Origin: Planctomycetota bacterium
Lineage (GTDB): Bacteria > Planctomycetota > Phycisphaerae > Phycisphaerales > UBA1924
Length of the DNA stretch: 64,000 nt
Assembly (NCBI GenBank): GCA_018242605.1
Contig: JAFEBP010000007.1
Span: 62,001 to 126,000, forward strand
Direction of reading: 5' to 3'
A model generated the notes under the pieces. That model had not been told where the DNA came from and did no database searches. It saw nothing but the letters and a program-made list of their open reading frames with translations. Positions within the stretch are counted from its first letter, which is position 1; every line of letters begins with the position of its first letter. The position numbers and the translations under genes are program-made. Shown in pieces: positions 19,047-27,084 of this stretch.

Positions 19047-19541
19047 TCACTTCATATTCACGAACTGCACCGGCGCTTCCAACTCCGCCTTCGACAGCAT
19101 CGTCATCACGCCCCGAAGATCATCGATCTGCTTCCCGGTCACCCGAATCTCCTCCCCTTGGATCGACGCCTGCACCTTCAGCCCCGTGTCCTTGATCATC
19201 TTCACGATCTTCTTGGACAGGTCCTGCTCCAGGCCGCTCCGCAGCTTCGCCACCGCCCGCAGCCCGCCCGTCGCAGCGCTCTCCGGCTCGCCCCAGTTGA
19301 ACACCTTCACCGAGATCCCCCGCTTCGTCGCCGCCGTCTGGAACATCTCCTGCAGCGCCTTCATCTTCCCGTCTTCGGTCGTCATCGTGAGCGTCTTGGC
19401 CTTCTTGTCCACCACCATCTCCGCCCTCGCACCCTTGAAGTCAAACCGCGTCGCGACCGCCTTCTTCGTGTTGTTGATGGCGTTGTCCAACTCCGCGAAG
19501 TCCAGACGGGACACAATGTCAAGTGAGTGCATGTCGGCCAT
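19047..19541 (-). CDS. YajQ-family nucleotide-binding protein
   Basis: 164 residues, the normal YajQ (DUF520) length. It begins MADMHSLDIVSRLDFAELDN and carries TRFDFKGARAEM, KTLTMTTEDGKMKALQEMF and EEIRVTGKQIDDLRGVM, all conserved in the family. Some members bind cyclic di-GMP and affect transcription, others bind nucleotides or RNA. The ligand here is not known. The start was set by homology. A longer open frame upstream is antisense to the polyphenol-oxidase gene. GGGGA precedes the ATG. Confidence 0.92.
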   Translation of the reverse strand: MADMHSLDIVSRLDFAELDNAINNTKKAVATRFDFKGARAEMVVDKKAKTLTMTTEDGKMKALQEMFQTAATKRGISVKVFNWGEPESAATGGLRAVAKLRSGLEQDLSKKIVKMIKDTGLKVQASIQGEEIRVTGKQIDDLRGVMTMLSKAELEAPVQFVNMK

Positions 19542-19619
19542 GGCGTCCCCAGCGTAGGACCAGAAATCCCCGCTTCGCATGCCGCGCCCCGCCCCTCCAT
19601 CCATCCAACACTTGCCGCC

Positions 19620-20402
19620 GTGAATCCACAGTTGCTCTTCTCTCCCGCTCTCGCCCACGTCCCCCACGCCTTCTCCACCCGCGTCGGCGGCATCTCCCGC
19701 GGCATCTTCTCCTCCCTCAACTTCGGAAACCCCGGCGACCTCGCCCCCCACGAACGCGACACCCCCGACTCAATCGCCCGCAACATCGACCTGGTCCTCA
19801 ACGCCATCAACGCCCCGGGCCGTGAACTGGTGCAGGTGCACCAGGTCCACGGCGGCGACATCTTGCTCGTTCGCCCAGGCCAGCCCGCCCACGCATCGCC
19901 GGACACCACCAAGGCCGACGCCATCGTCACCGACGATCCCACACGCATCCTCGCCGTCCGCGTCGCCGACTGCGCCCCCATCCTCCTTGCCTCGCGCGAC
20001 GGCCGCGTCGTCGCCGCCGTCCACGCCGGCTGGCGCGGCGTCATCGCGGGCATCGCCCCCCGGGCCATCGCCGCCATGCGCACGCTCGGCGCTTCCGATA
20101 TCTCCGCCGCCGTCGGCCCCTGCCTCTGCGCCGACAACTTTGAAATCGCCGACGACGTCGCCCGGCAGTTCCGCGCCGCCTTCCCCGATCACGCCGACAT
20201 CCTCCGCCCCGGCGCCCGCCCCGGCAAGTTCCAACTCGACATGAAAAAAGCCATCGAACGCCAGTTGGCGAACGATGGCTCTGTGTCTGAAATCTCGGTG
20301 CTCCCCCACTGCACGGCCGGAGCACCGGACTTGTTCTTTTCGCACCGCCGCGATGCCGGTCGCACGGGACGGATGATCGGAATCATCGGCCCCGCCGCCT
20401 GA
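19620..20402 (+). CDS. pgeF: Laccase-domain protein (PgeF/YfiH, purine nucleoside phosphorylase-like)
   Basis: 260 residues of the YfiH/PgeF family, recently linked to peptidoglycan editing and to purine nucleoside phosphorolysis. Metal and active-site segments are present: VHQVHGGDILLV, VRVADCAPILLA (Cys), VHAGWRGVIAG (His) and VGPCLCADNFEIADDV. The reading frame has no good ATG near the expected beginning, so a GTG at 19620 (encoding VNPQLLFSPALAHVPHAFST) is chosen by homology. It is divergent from yajQ. Confidence 0.88.
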   Translation: MNPQLLFSPALAHVPHAFSTRVGGISRGIFSSLNFGNPGDLAPHERDTPDSIARNIDLVLNAINAPGRELVQVHQVHGGDILLVRPGQPAHASPDTTKADAIVTDDPTRILAVRVADCAPILLASRDGRVVAAVHAGWRGVIAGIAPRAIAAMRTLGASDISAAVGPCLCADNFEIADDVARQFRAAFPDHADILRPGARPGKFQLDMKKAIERQLANDGSVSEISVLPHCTAGAPDLFFSHRRDAGRTGRMIGIIGPAA

Positions 20403-20419
20403 ACGCCGCTGCGAGCGTC

Positions 20420-20992
20420 TTACTTCTTCTCTTCTTCCTTCACGCCCAGTTCCTTGTGACCATCTTCACGGATCTTCTGGGTCTCGTCGAGCAACTTCTT
20501 CGCATCGGCGGTCTTGCCGTCACGGATCGCAGACTCCAGGTCCAGGAGTTTGTGACCCAGCACGATCAGCCTCGTGTAATAGGTCTTGAGCGCCGCATCA
20601 ATCTTGGCCTTGTCCTTCTCCTCCGCCAGCGGGCCCTTGGGGATCGCGCTGCGGGCCATCACCACGCCGCGCTGCGCATCCAGCACCAGCGAGATGTTCT
20701 CGTCCTTCTTGTCGGCCGCGTCGATCTGCTTCGACAGCCTGCTCAGGCTGCGGCCCATCATCTTCATTCCGCCTTCGGCCGAGGCCGGACGCTGCTGTCC
20801 GCGCTCCCCCGGAGGGCCGCCCGGACGACCGCCGCCCGGTTGCTGACCGCCCGGCTGCCCGCCCGGCTGACCCGACTGTCCCGGCTGAGCGGGGGGACGA
20901 TCCTGCGGCTGCGCGGCCGTCACGCCCGCGAACACGCCGCCCATCAACGCCGCCGCCGCCGCACCGCAAACTGCTGAACGCCAACGCATCAT
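20420..20992 (-). CDS. Small secreted helical protein (cytochrome b562-like fold)
   Basis: 190 residues. A signal peptide (MMRWRSAVCGAAAAALMGGVFAGVTAA) precedes a Gln/Pro/Gly-rich linker of about 45 residues and a charged four-helix-like domain (MKMMGRSLSRLSKQIDAAD to the end), with a Lys/Glu tail. The helical part resembles cytochrome b562-type or CopC-adjacent periplasmic helical bundles, but the heme ligands cannot be assigned. AGGAG lies right before the two adjacent ATGs at 20992/20989. The function is unknown. Confidence 0.75.
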   Translation of the reverse strand: MMRWRSAVCGAAAAALMGGVFAGVTAAQPQDRPPAQPGQSGQPGGQPGGQQPGGGRPGGPPGERGQQRPASAEGGMKMMGRSLSRLSKQIDAADKKDENISLVLDAQRGVVMARSAIPKGPLAEEKDKAKIDAALKTYYTRLIVLGHKLLDLESAIRDGKTADAKKLLDETQKIREDGHKELGVKEEEKK

Positions 20993-21029
20993 GAATCTCC
21001 TGAAAAGCACTCTTCAAGGCCCACACAAA

Positions 21030-21055
21030 TCGCCCCGATCACAAGACCGGGGCGA
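21030..21055. other. Eight-base inverted repeat in a divergent promoter region
   Basis: TCGCCCCG and CGGGGCGA are separated by ten bases, between the divergent secreted-protein and glucan-phosphorylase genes. Read on the minus strand it is followed by TTTGTG, so it could be a leader hairpin of the secreted-protein gene or an operator. No regulator is known. Confidence 0.4.
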
Positions 21056-21118
21056 GAAAGCGTCGCTACGCTCCGGCCCTGTCCGCCGCGATGATCGCGG
21101 CTTGGAGTATGTATACGC

Positions 21119-22825
21119 ATGACGACCCCCGCCCGTATCGCTTATTTCTCCATGGAAATCGCCGCGGACCCCGCGATGCCCACGTACAGCGGCGGATTGG
21201 GCATCCTGGCCGGCGACATCCTCCGCTCCACCGCCGATGTCTCCATGCCCGTCGTCGGTGTCACGCTGATGTACAAAGGGGGGTATTTCACCCAGACGAT
21301 CGACTCTACCGGCATGCAGCAGGAGTCCGAGACCCCCTGGCAGCCCTCCAAGCACGCCGAACTCCTCCCCCAGCGCGTCTCCATCCGCTTGCGCAACCGC
21401 ACCGTCACCATCGCTGCCTGGAAAAGGATCGTCCGCCCAAGCCACACCGGTGGCCGTGAGGTGCCGATCTACATGCTCGACACCAACCTCCCCGAGAACG
21501 ACCCCGCCGACCGCGACATCACCTCCCGCCTCTACGCAGGCGACCTCACCTTCCGCCTCCTCCAGGAAGGCGTGCTGGGCATCGGCGGAGTCTACATGCT
21601 CCGGGCCTTGGGCCACACCGATTTGGAAACGTTCCATATGAACGAGGGCCACGCCGCCCTCCTCACCATCGAACTCCTCGCCGAGCACAGCTTCACAGCC
21701 AAATCCAACCCCGCCGACCCCGCCGTCATCGAGGCCGTCCGCAACCGCTGCGTTTTCACGACCCACACTCCCATCGGCGCCGGCCACGACCGATTCCCCC
21801 TGGGCATGGTCTTTGACATTCTGGGCGATCAGTCCGCCATCCACGAGAGCGCCCCGTACGTCGAGAACGGCCACCTCAACATGTCGCTCCTGGCCCTCGC
21901 CTACTCGCGGTACGCCAACGGCGTCGCCCAGCGCCACGGCGAAGTCTCCCGCCACCTCCTGCACGACTACCGCATCGACGCCATCACCAACGGCGTCCAT
22001 GCCCCCACCTGGTGCAGCCCCGCCATCGCAGCGTTGCTCGATCAGCACTGCAAGAACTGGCGGGCCGATTGCGACTCTATCCGCCGCGCCGCCTTCATCC
22101 CCGATGAAGCCCTCGCCGCCGCGCGCACCCAGGCCAAGCAGGCCCTCATCTCCCACGTCAATGCGTTGACCAACGCGAACTTCTCTCCCGACCACTTCAC
22201 TCTCTGCTTCGCCCGCCGCGCCACCGCCTACAAGCGCGCCGATCTGCTCATGAGCGACCCCAAGCGCCTCGAGAAGATCGCCGAGCGCGTCGGCCCCATC
22301 CAGATCATCTACGGCGGCAAGGCTCACCCGCACGACCATACCGGCAAACTCATCATCCAGAGCGTCATCCAGACCCTCGCCGCGCTCAAGGGCCCGATCA
22401 AGGGCGTCTACCTCCCCAACTACGACTTTTCTCTCGCCAAGCTCCTCGTCTCCGGCGTCGATCTGTGGGTCAACACGCCCATCCCGCCGCTCGAAGCATC
22501 CGGCACCAGCGGCATGAAGGCCGCCCTCAACGGCGTCCCCAGCCTCTCTACGCCCGACGGTTGGTGGCTCGAAGGTGCGGTCGAAGGCGTCACAGGTTGG
22601 ACCATCGGCCGCGACCAGTACGGCCGCGCCGTCAGCGAACCCGATGCCGCCGCCATCGCCTCCGCGCTCTACTCCGAGCTCGAGCAGGAGATCCTCCCCA
22701 CCTTCTACCGCGACCGCCGAATGTGGACCCAGATCTCCCGCCAGTGCATCGCCCTCAACGGCCCGCGCTTCAACACCAACCGCGTCGTACGCGAATACGG
22801 CGTCCTCGCCTACGGCCTCAAGTAA
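21119..22825 (+). CDS. glgP: Alpha-glucan phosphorylase, short GT35 type
   Basis: 568 residues, the short form of glycogen/maltodextrin phosphorylase that lacks the long N-terminal regulatory part of animal and E. coli enzymes. It releases glucose-1-phosphate from alpha-1,4-glucans. Seen: IAYFSMEIAADPAMPTYSGG at the start, FHMNEGHAALL, the PLP lysine region EASGTSGMKAALNGVPSLST, and the phosphate-side FARRATAYKRADLL. The start is unambiguous by homology. The adjacent ABC genes are unrelated in function, so there is no clear glycogen operon here. Confidence 0.93.
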   Translation: MTTPARIAYFSMEIAADPAMPTYSGGLGILAGDILRSTADVSMPVVGVTLMYKGGYFTQTIDSTGMQQESETPWQPSKHAELLPQRVSIRLRNRTVTIAAWKRIVRPSHTGGREVPIYMLDTNLPENDPADRDITSRLYAGDLTFRLLQEGVLGIGGVYMLRALGHTDLETFHMNEGHAALLTIELLAEHSFTAKSNPADPAVIEAVRNRCVFTTHTPIGAGHDRFPLGMVFDILGDQSAIHESAPYVENGHLNMSLLALAYSRYANGVAQRHGEVSRHLLHDYRIDAITNGVHAPTWCSPAIAALLDQHCKNWRADCDSIRRAAFIPDEALAAARTQAKQALISHVNALTNANFSPDHFTLCFARRATAYKRADLLMSDPKRLEKIAERVGPIQIIYGGKAHPHDHTGKLIIQSVIQTLAALKGPIKGVYLPNYDFSLAKLLVSGVDLWVNTPIPPLEASGTSGMKAALNGVPSLSTPDGWWLEGAVEGVTGWTIGRDQYGRAVSEPDAAAIASALYSELEQEILPTFYRDRRMWTQISRQCIALNGPRFNTNRVVREYGVLAYGLK

Positions 22826-22851
22826 CTCCGCGCACGCCCCTACGCTCGCTC

Positions 22852-23748
22852 ATGCCCGCCGCGGCGATCCAGACCGAACATCTCACCCGCCGCTACGGCG
22901 CCCGCCGGGGCGTCGAGAACGTCTCCATTTCAATCCCCGAGGGCTCCCTCTACGGCTTCCTCGGGCCCAACGGAGCCGGCAAGACCACCACCATCCGCGT
23001 ACTGCTCGGGTTCCTCCGCGCCACCTCCGGCTCCGCACTCATCCTCGGTCACGATTGCTGGCGTCGCGGCCACACCGTCCGCGCCCAGGTCGGCGCCATC
23101 CCCGGTGACCTGCGTCTGTGGCCCTGGATGACCGGTCTCTCCGCCCTCCGCCTCTTCGGTCGCATCCGAGGCCTCGATCTGCTCTCCCGCGGCCGCCAAC
23201 TCGCCGACGAGTTGGAACTCGACCTGAACGTCCGCGTCCGCGCCATGTCCCGCGGCACCCGCCAGAAGCTTGGGCTCATCTTGGCGCTCGCCCACAATCC
23301 CTGCATTCTCATACTCGATGAGCCCACCACCGGGCTCGATCCTCTCATCCAGGACCGCCTCCGCGCCATCCTCAAGCGTCTCACCTCCGCGGGCCACACC
23401 GTCTTCTTCTCCAGCCACACGCTCGCCGAGGTCGAAGCCATTTGCGACCGCGTCGCCATCGTCCGCCAGGGCCGGATCGTCGCCGACAGCACGCTCGCGG
23501 ACCTTCAGCGCCAGGCCGGGCACGAAGTCACCATCTCCTTCAAGCCGGGCGCTCCCCTGCCCACGCCGCCGGATTTCCTCACGATCGACGAATCCTCGCC
23601 CCACTTCTGGAAAGGCCGCATCTGCGGCGATGTCGCCCCGCTCCTCTCGTTCCTCGCCGCAGCCCCGGTCGATGACGTCACCATCTCCCGCCCGGACCTC
23701 GAAGCGCTCTTCCGCCGCTTCTACGAGTCACCGGAGCAAGGCGCATGA
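22852..23748 (+). CDS. ABC transporter ATP-binding protein (ABC-2 type exporter)
   Basis: 298 residues. Walker A FLGPNGAGKTTTIRVLLG, a Q-loop region, the signature MSRGTRQKLGLILAL and Walker B ILILDEPTTGLDPL are all intact. The fold and C-terminal extension fit the ABC-2/DRA exporter ATPases (drug, antibiotic or lipid export). The stop codon overlaps the permease ATG as ATGA, so the two are a translationally coupled transporter. The open frame extends well upstream inside the phosphorylase gene, and the ATG at 22852 is the sensible start. Confidence 0.9.
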   Translation: MPAAAIQTEHLTRRYGARRGVENVSISIPEGSLYGFLGPNGAGKTTTIRVLLGFLRATSGSALILGHDCWRRGHTVRAQVGAIPGDLRLWPWMTGLSALRLFGRIRGLDLLSRGRQLADELELDLNVRVRAMSRGTRQKLGLILALAHNPCILILDEPTTGLDPLIQDRLRAILKRLTSAGHTVFFSSHTLAEVEAICDRVAIVRQGRIVADSTLADLQRQAGHEVTISFKPGAPLPTPPDFLTIDESSPHFWKGRICGDVAPLLSFLAAAPVDDVTISRPDLEALFRRFYESPEQGA

Positions 23749-24560
23749 ACCTGGGCCTTATCCAACGCGCCCTGCGCGAGATCGTCCCCGTCTCGCTCGT
23801 CTTCGGCCCCCTGCTCGCCGCCATCGCGGCGCTCCTGGGGTTCGCATTGCCGCGCATCGCCAACCGCATCGCCAATCCATCTTTTCTCCCCCCCGCCGCC
23901 CGCCAACTCCGTGATTCCCTGCTCGGCATCGACACCACCAGCGCCAACCCCTCCGACATCGTCTTCGCTCTTGCCTGGTCGCACCCCGTGATCCTCATCC
24001 TCGTGTTCGCCCACGCCACCATCACCTGCACGCGCGTCCCCGCCGCGGAGATCGAACGCGGCACCATCGACGTGCTCTTCGCGCTCCCCGTCACACGCCT
24101 GCGTCTGTTCGTGAGCGAGACCGCCGCGTGGTTCATGTGCGCCGCGTGTGTCATTGGGTGCGTGTACGCCGGCAGCTTCATCGGCACCCGCTTCATTTCC
24201 CCCAACCTCCGGCCCGACTTCTCGCGGCTCTTTGTCATTCTCGTCAACCTCGCCGCGATGTACTGCGCCGTCGGCTGCCTAGCCCTCGCGGCGTGCGCCT
24301 GCTCCGACCGCCGGGGCCGCGCCGTGATCCTCGTTGTCGTCCTCACCGTCGGCTCGCTCCTGCTCAACTTCCTGGAGCCGCTCTGGGAGCCCGCCAAGCA
24401 CGTGTCGTTCATGAGCATCCTGCACTACTACCGCCCGATCAACGTGCTCATGAGCGGCGCATGGCCATGGCGCGACCTCGCCGTTCTCGGCGGCCTGGCG
24501 ATTTCGCTGTGGACGTTCGCGAGCATCGTGCTGTCGCGTCGCGACATCACCACGACCTGA
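23745..24560 (+). CDS. ABC-2 type permease
   Basis: 271 residues with about six hydrophobic segments. The cytoplasmic segment CTRVPAAEIERGTIDVLFALPVTR is the ABC-2 permease signature before the membrane core. It pairs with the preceding ATPase, with which it overlaps by four bases. The exported substrate cannot be inferred. The last helix is followed by a short charged tail. Confidence 0.85.
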   Translation: MNLGLIQRALREIVPVSLVFGPLLAAIAALLGFALPRIANRIANPSFLPPAARQLRDSLLGIDTTSANPSDIVFALAWSHPVILILVFAHATITCTRVPAAEIERGTIDVLFALPVTRLRLFVSETAAWFMCAACVIGCVYAGSFIGTRFISPNLRPDFSRLFVILVNLAAMYCAVGCLALAACACSDRRGRAVILVVVLTVGSLLLNFLEPLWEPAKHVSFMSILHYYRPINVLMSGAWPWRDLAVLGGLAISLWTFASIVLSRRDITTT

Positions 24561-24563
24561 GAA

Positions 24564-25031
24564 CTACTCCTCGTCCTTCTCAATCGGTTCGAACCGCTCC
24601 CACACTTCCCGCAGCAGATCGCACACGCACCCGTCCGGGCTGGTGCTCAGGTGCTTCACGATGCTCTCGATGGGCGCGAAGATGATCTCTCCCCCCCGGG
24701 CCGGCCGCCCGTACAGCACCGCGCCCGTCCCGTCCTGATCGGTCAGCATCTTCCACTCAAAGTCAAAGTGGTGCATCAGGAAGTCCCCCACCACGCACCC
24801 CAGCCCGATCGCCAGATCGTCCGCCGGCGGCCGCTTCTTCGCCGGCTGCTTATGCCACCATCGAACCAGATGATCGCAGATCTCCGGCGTGTCCTCGTCG
24901 TCCTTGGGCTCAACTCCCAGGTCCTCGATCATCGAGATGATGTACCCCTTGTTCTGCTCAAGCGTCTCGTTCTCTTCGTCGTTGAGATCCCGGATCTGCC
25001 GGGGGGGGTGGCTGGGACGGCGCTTGTTCAT
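24564..25031 (-). CDS. Hypothetical acidic protein, first of a paralogous pair
   Basis: 155 residues, acidic, with no signal peptide or membrane helix. It shares DEDTPEICDHLVRWWHKQP, the hydrophobic helix LAIGLGCVVGDFLMHHF, FEWKMLTDQDGTGAVLYGRP and GGEIIFAPIESIVKH with the gene at 25242-25730. The layout is reminiscent of DUF3806-type proteins, but I cannot confirm that. The ATG at 25031 (MNKRRPSHPP) is preferred because upstream codons have no paralogue counterpart. It converges on the ABC permease with a three-base gap. Confidence 0.75.
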   Translation of the reverse strand: MNKRRPSHPPRQIRDLNDEENETLEQNKGYIISMIEDLGVEPKDDEDTPEICDHLVRWWHKQPAKKRPPADDLAIGLGCVVGDFLMHHFDFEWKMLTDQDGTGAVLYGRPARGGEIIFAPIESIVKHLSTSPDGCVCDLLREVWERFEPIEKDEE

Positions 25032-25241
25032 CCGCGATTGTACGACCGCCTCTTTCCCAATCGCGCCGCCCGTGCGATTTGCCACACCACCGCCGCTCTA
25101 CTCCGGGCATGTGCGGCGCACGCGTGACTAGAGCCCCGGTGCTCGAATGACGCAGGGCGTCGATCGTGATCAGCGTGCCGCCGCGTCCGAGCGGAGCGTG
25201 GTACCGATCTCACAGGGCCTGTGGCCCAGCGCACTCGAGTT

Positions 25242-25730
25242 TCACTCTTCCTCGCCATCGCCCGCGTACTCATCCTTCAAGAGCGGGCCGAAGAACTCCA
25301 CCAGTTCATCAAGCATCTCCACGATGAACCCCTCAGGAGCCTCCTCGAACCTCTTCGCAACGGAGTGGATCGCAGGAAAGATGATTTCGCCCCCGCCCGG
25401 CGGTCGGCCCACCAACACAAGGTTGGTCCCGTCGCGGTCGGTGAGCATCGACCACTCGAAGTTGTAGAAATGCATGACAAAATCCCCGACGACGCAGCCC
25501 AGCGAGATCGCCACTTCATCCGCCGGGGGCCGCTCCCCTTCGGGCTGCCCATGCCACCAGCGAACAAGGTGATCGCAGATCTGCGGAGTGTCTTCTTCTT
25601 CGTCCGGCTCAATCCCTGACTGCTCCACCAACTCGAAAAAAAACGCCTTGTTGCCAAGTATCGCCATGCTCTGTTGTTGGTCCAACTTCGAGAACTTAAG
25701 CGGAGGAATAAATGGCTGCGGCGAGTCCAT
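25242..25730 (-). CDS. Hypothetical acidic protein, second of a paralogous pair
   Basis: 162 residues and clearly paralogous to the next gene downstream: EEDTPQICDHLVRWWHGQPE, VAISLGCVVGDFVMHFYNFE, MLTDRDGTNLVLVGRP and GGEIIFPAIHSVAKRFEE match it block for block. The C-terminus is strongly acidic (DEYAGDGEEE). The two proteins were probably duplicated in place and then diverged, with a 210-base spacer. The function is unknown. The start at MDSPQPF is chosen by alignment with the paralogue. No convincing ribosome site is visible. Confidence 0.75.
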   Translation of the reverse strand: MDSPQPFIPPLKFSKLDQQQSMAILGNKAFFFELVEQSGIEPDEEEDTPQICDHLVRWWHGQPEGERPPADEVAISLGCVVGDFVMHFYNFEWSMLTDRDGTNLVLVGRPPGGGEIIFPAIHSVAKRFEEAPEGFIVEMLDELVEFFGPLLKDEYAGDGEEE

Positions 25731-26252
25731 TTCGGATGATATGTGCCGCACTGCAAAGCGATCTCGCTCTGGCAGTCGATCCGTCTGACGTCCCAGAGTT
25801 TTCCATGATCGCCGTTCTTATCAACCACGGGTTCCAGACACAGCTAGATTCGCGAGCCGCGAAAACGCCTGCGTCTTCACTGGCAAGAACCAAGCGATGC
25901 AGGCGCGGAACCTCGCCATCTTCAGATCTGTCGCGTGGATGAACACCGCGTCAACATTCCTCACCTCGCAAAACCCCCGGCGTGATCCACGGTCCCGAAT
26001 CGCCACTGGAGTTCTGATGGGGCCCGCCCGCCTGTCACTCCCGCGGCTGCGCGTCGACTCTGAAACGGCACGAGAAACCGCTTTCCCGCCTCTGGCCTGT
26101 GCAACGCGATGCACCGCGGGCCCTCACCCCCTCAACCGCCCGCTCATCCGCTTCTTAAACCCTCACACGACAAGCACTTAAACACAAAATCGACCAAACT
26201 ACGAACAAACCTCTTGCATATCCGTCCAAAATACGTACACTGATTTCATCCA
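25731..26252. other. Gene-free stretch with one inverted repeat and an AT-rich end
   Basis: About 520 bases without a supportable gene. Open frames here (up to 97 codons) lack family resemblance, and the one at 25712 has an SD-like GGAGGA but overlaps the start of the paralogue gene on the other strand. A seven-base inverted repeat (CGCCTGC ... GCAGGCG, about 27 bases apart) lies near 25865-25905. The last 110 bases are unusually AT-rich and hold a promoter-like sequence. It may contain remnants of a lost gene. Confidence 0.5.
26214..26241 (+). promoter_or_regulatory. Promoter-like sequence upstream of the orphan gene at 26253
   Basis: TTGCAT and TACACT are separated by 16 bases and lie 11 bases upstream of the ATG at 26253, inside an AT-rich patch of a GC-rich window. 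This fits a sigma-70-type -35/-10 pair with a very short leader. It was picked by eye and not modelled. Confidence 0.4.
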
Positions 26253-27062
26253 ATGGTTGAACCGATCACTCAACCCCTTGGCTCGTTCAACCCGCCCGAC
26301 AATCGGGTGGATCAGATACTCGCCGACTACTTCGACCCGCACTGCTCTCTCCACGCGATCGCAGAGCGTCACCAGACCAGCATCCCGGCCCTCGCAGACT
26401 GGCTCGCACAGCCGCAAATCCGCCAACGTCTGGACGCCATCAGCAACACCGCAACCCACCGCGCACGCGTGCTCGCCTCCAACAACCTCGACAAGGTCGT
26501 GAGCGTCGCCCTGCACATCCTCGCGAAGTTTGGCCCCGGCGCCGCGGCCGCCGGCAACCCTGCGGCGAACGCGCACCTCGTCCGTGCCGCCGCGGCGATG
26601 CTTCTGCGCCTCTCCCGCATCCCCGACTGCTCCAAGCCGTCCCGCCCCGCCGCGGCACCTCAATCCCAGGCGCAGCCCCGCACCCCGACCAAGGCAACCC
26701 CTTCGATCAACCTCGCGGAACTCGTTCGTGGCTTCGCCGCGAAGAAGGCCGCACCGCCGAACACGCCTCAGCCCGCGTCTGTGCCCGAGTGCGAATCTTC
26801 TCCTGAGCACCAGACGCAACCCGAGCCTCAACCTGAAACCAGGCCCCTCGTACCGCCCGCCCGCCGGCGCAGCCCTTCACGCCCCGAGCGCCGCTCCCAC
26901 CTCGTTCACGCCGCGGCACCCCGCCGCATGATCGCCCCACGCCTACCGGCACTCAACCGCCGCGGCGTTTCAGCCCACTCTCGCTCCCCTCCAAGATTCC
27001 GAGAACCTGAACAGAGCAGCCGCCCCCGATCGCTCCCATCCCCAGCCCAACACCCAGCATGA
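26253..27062 (+). CDS. Hypothetical protein with HTH-like N-terminus and disordered tail
   Basis: 269 residues. The first 45 residues, VDQILADYFDPHCSLHAIAE and on through TSIPALADWLAQPQIRQRL, resemble a helix-turn-helix of the type seen in terminase small subunits or transposase N-termini. A helical region follows to about residue 125. The last 140 residues are Pro/Arg/Ala-rich and predicted disordered. I do not recognise the family. A promoter-like TTGCAT...TACACT lies directly upstream and the next gene starts 22 bases after the stop, so both may be transcribed together. Confidence 0.62.
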   Translation: MVEPITQPLGSFNPPDNRVDQILADYFDPHCSLHAIAERHQTSIPALADWLAQPQIRQRLDAISNTATHRARVLASNNLDKVVSVALHILAKFGPGAAAAGNPAANAHLVRAAAAMLLRLSRIPDCSKPSRPAAAPQSQAQPRTPTKATPSINLAELVRGFAAKKAAPPNTPQPASVPECESSPEHQTQPEPQPETRPLVPPARRRSPSRPERRSHLVHAAAPRRMIAPRLPALNRRGVSAHSRSPPRFREPEQSSRPRSLPSPAQHPA

Positions 27063-27084
27063 ATCCTCGATACCCTCCACCCGA

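Noticed and set aside
21014..22339. Long minus-strand open frame (441 codons) over the glucan phosphorylase gene
   Set aside because: It is antisense to a clear GT35 enzyme, is Val/Gly/Ala/Asp-rich and has no family motif. This is a high-GC shadow frame.
25712..25942. 76-codon + strand open frame with an SD-like GGAGGA
   Set aside because: It overlaps the start of the paralogue gene on the other strand, has no recognisable motif and its SD match is a by-product of that gene's codons.
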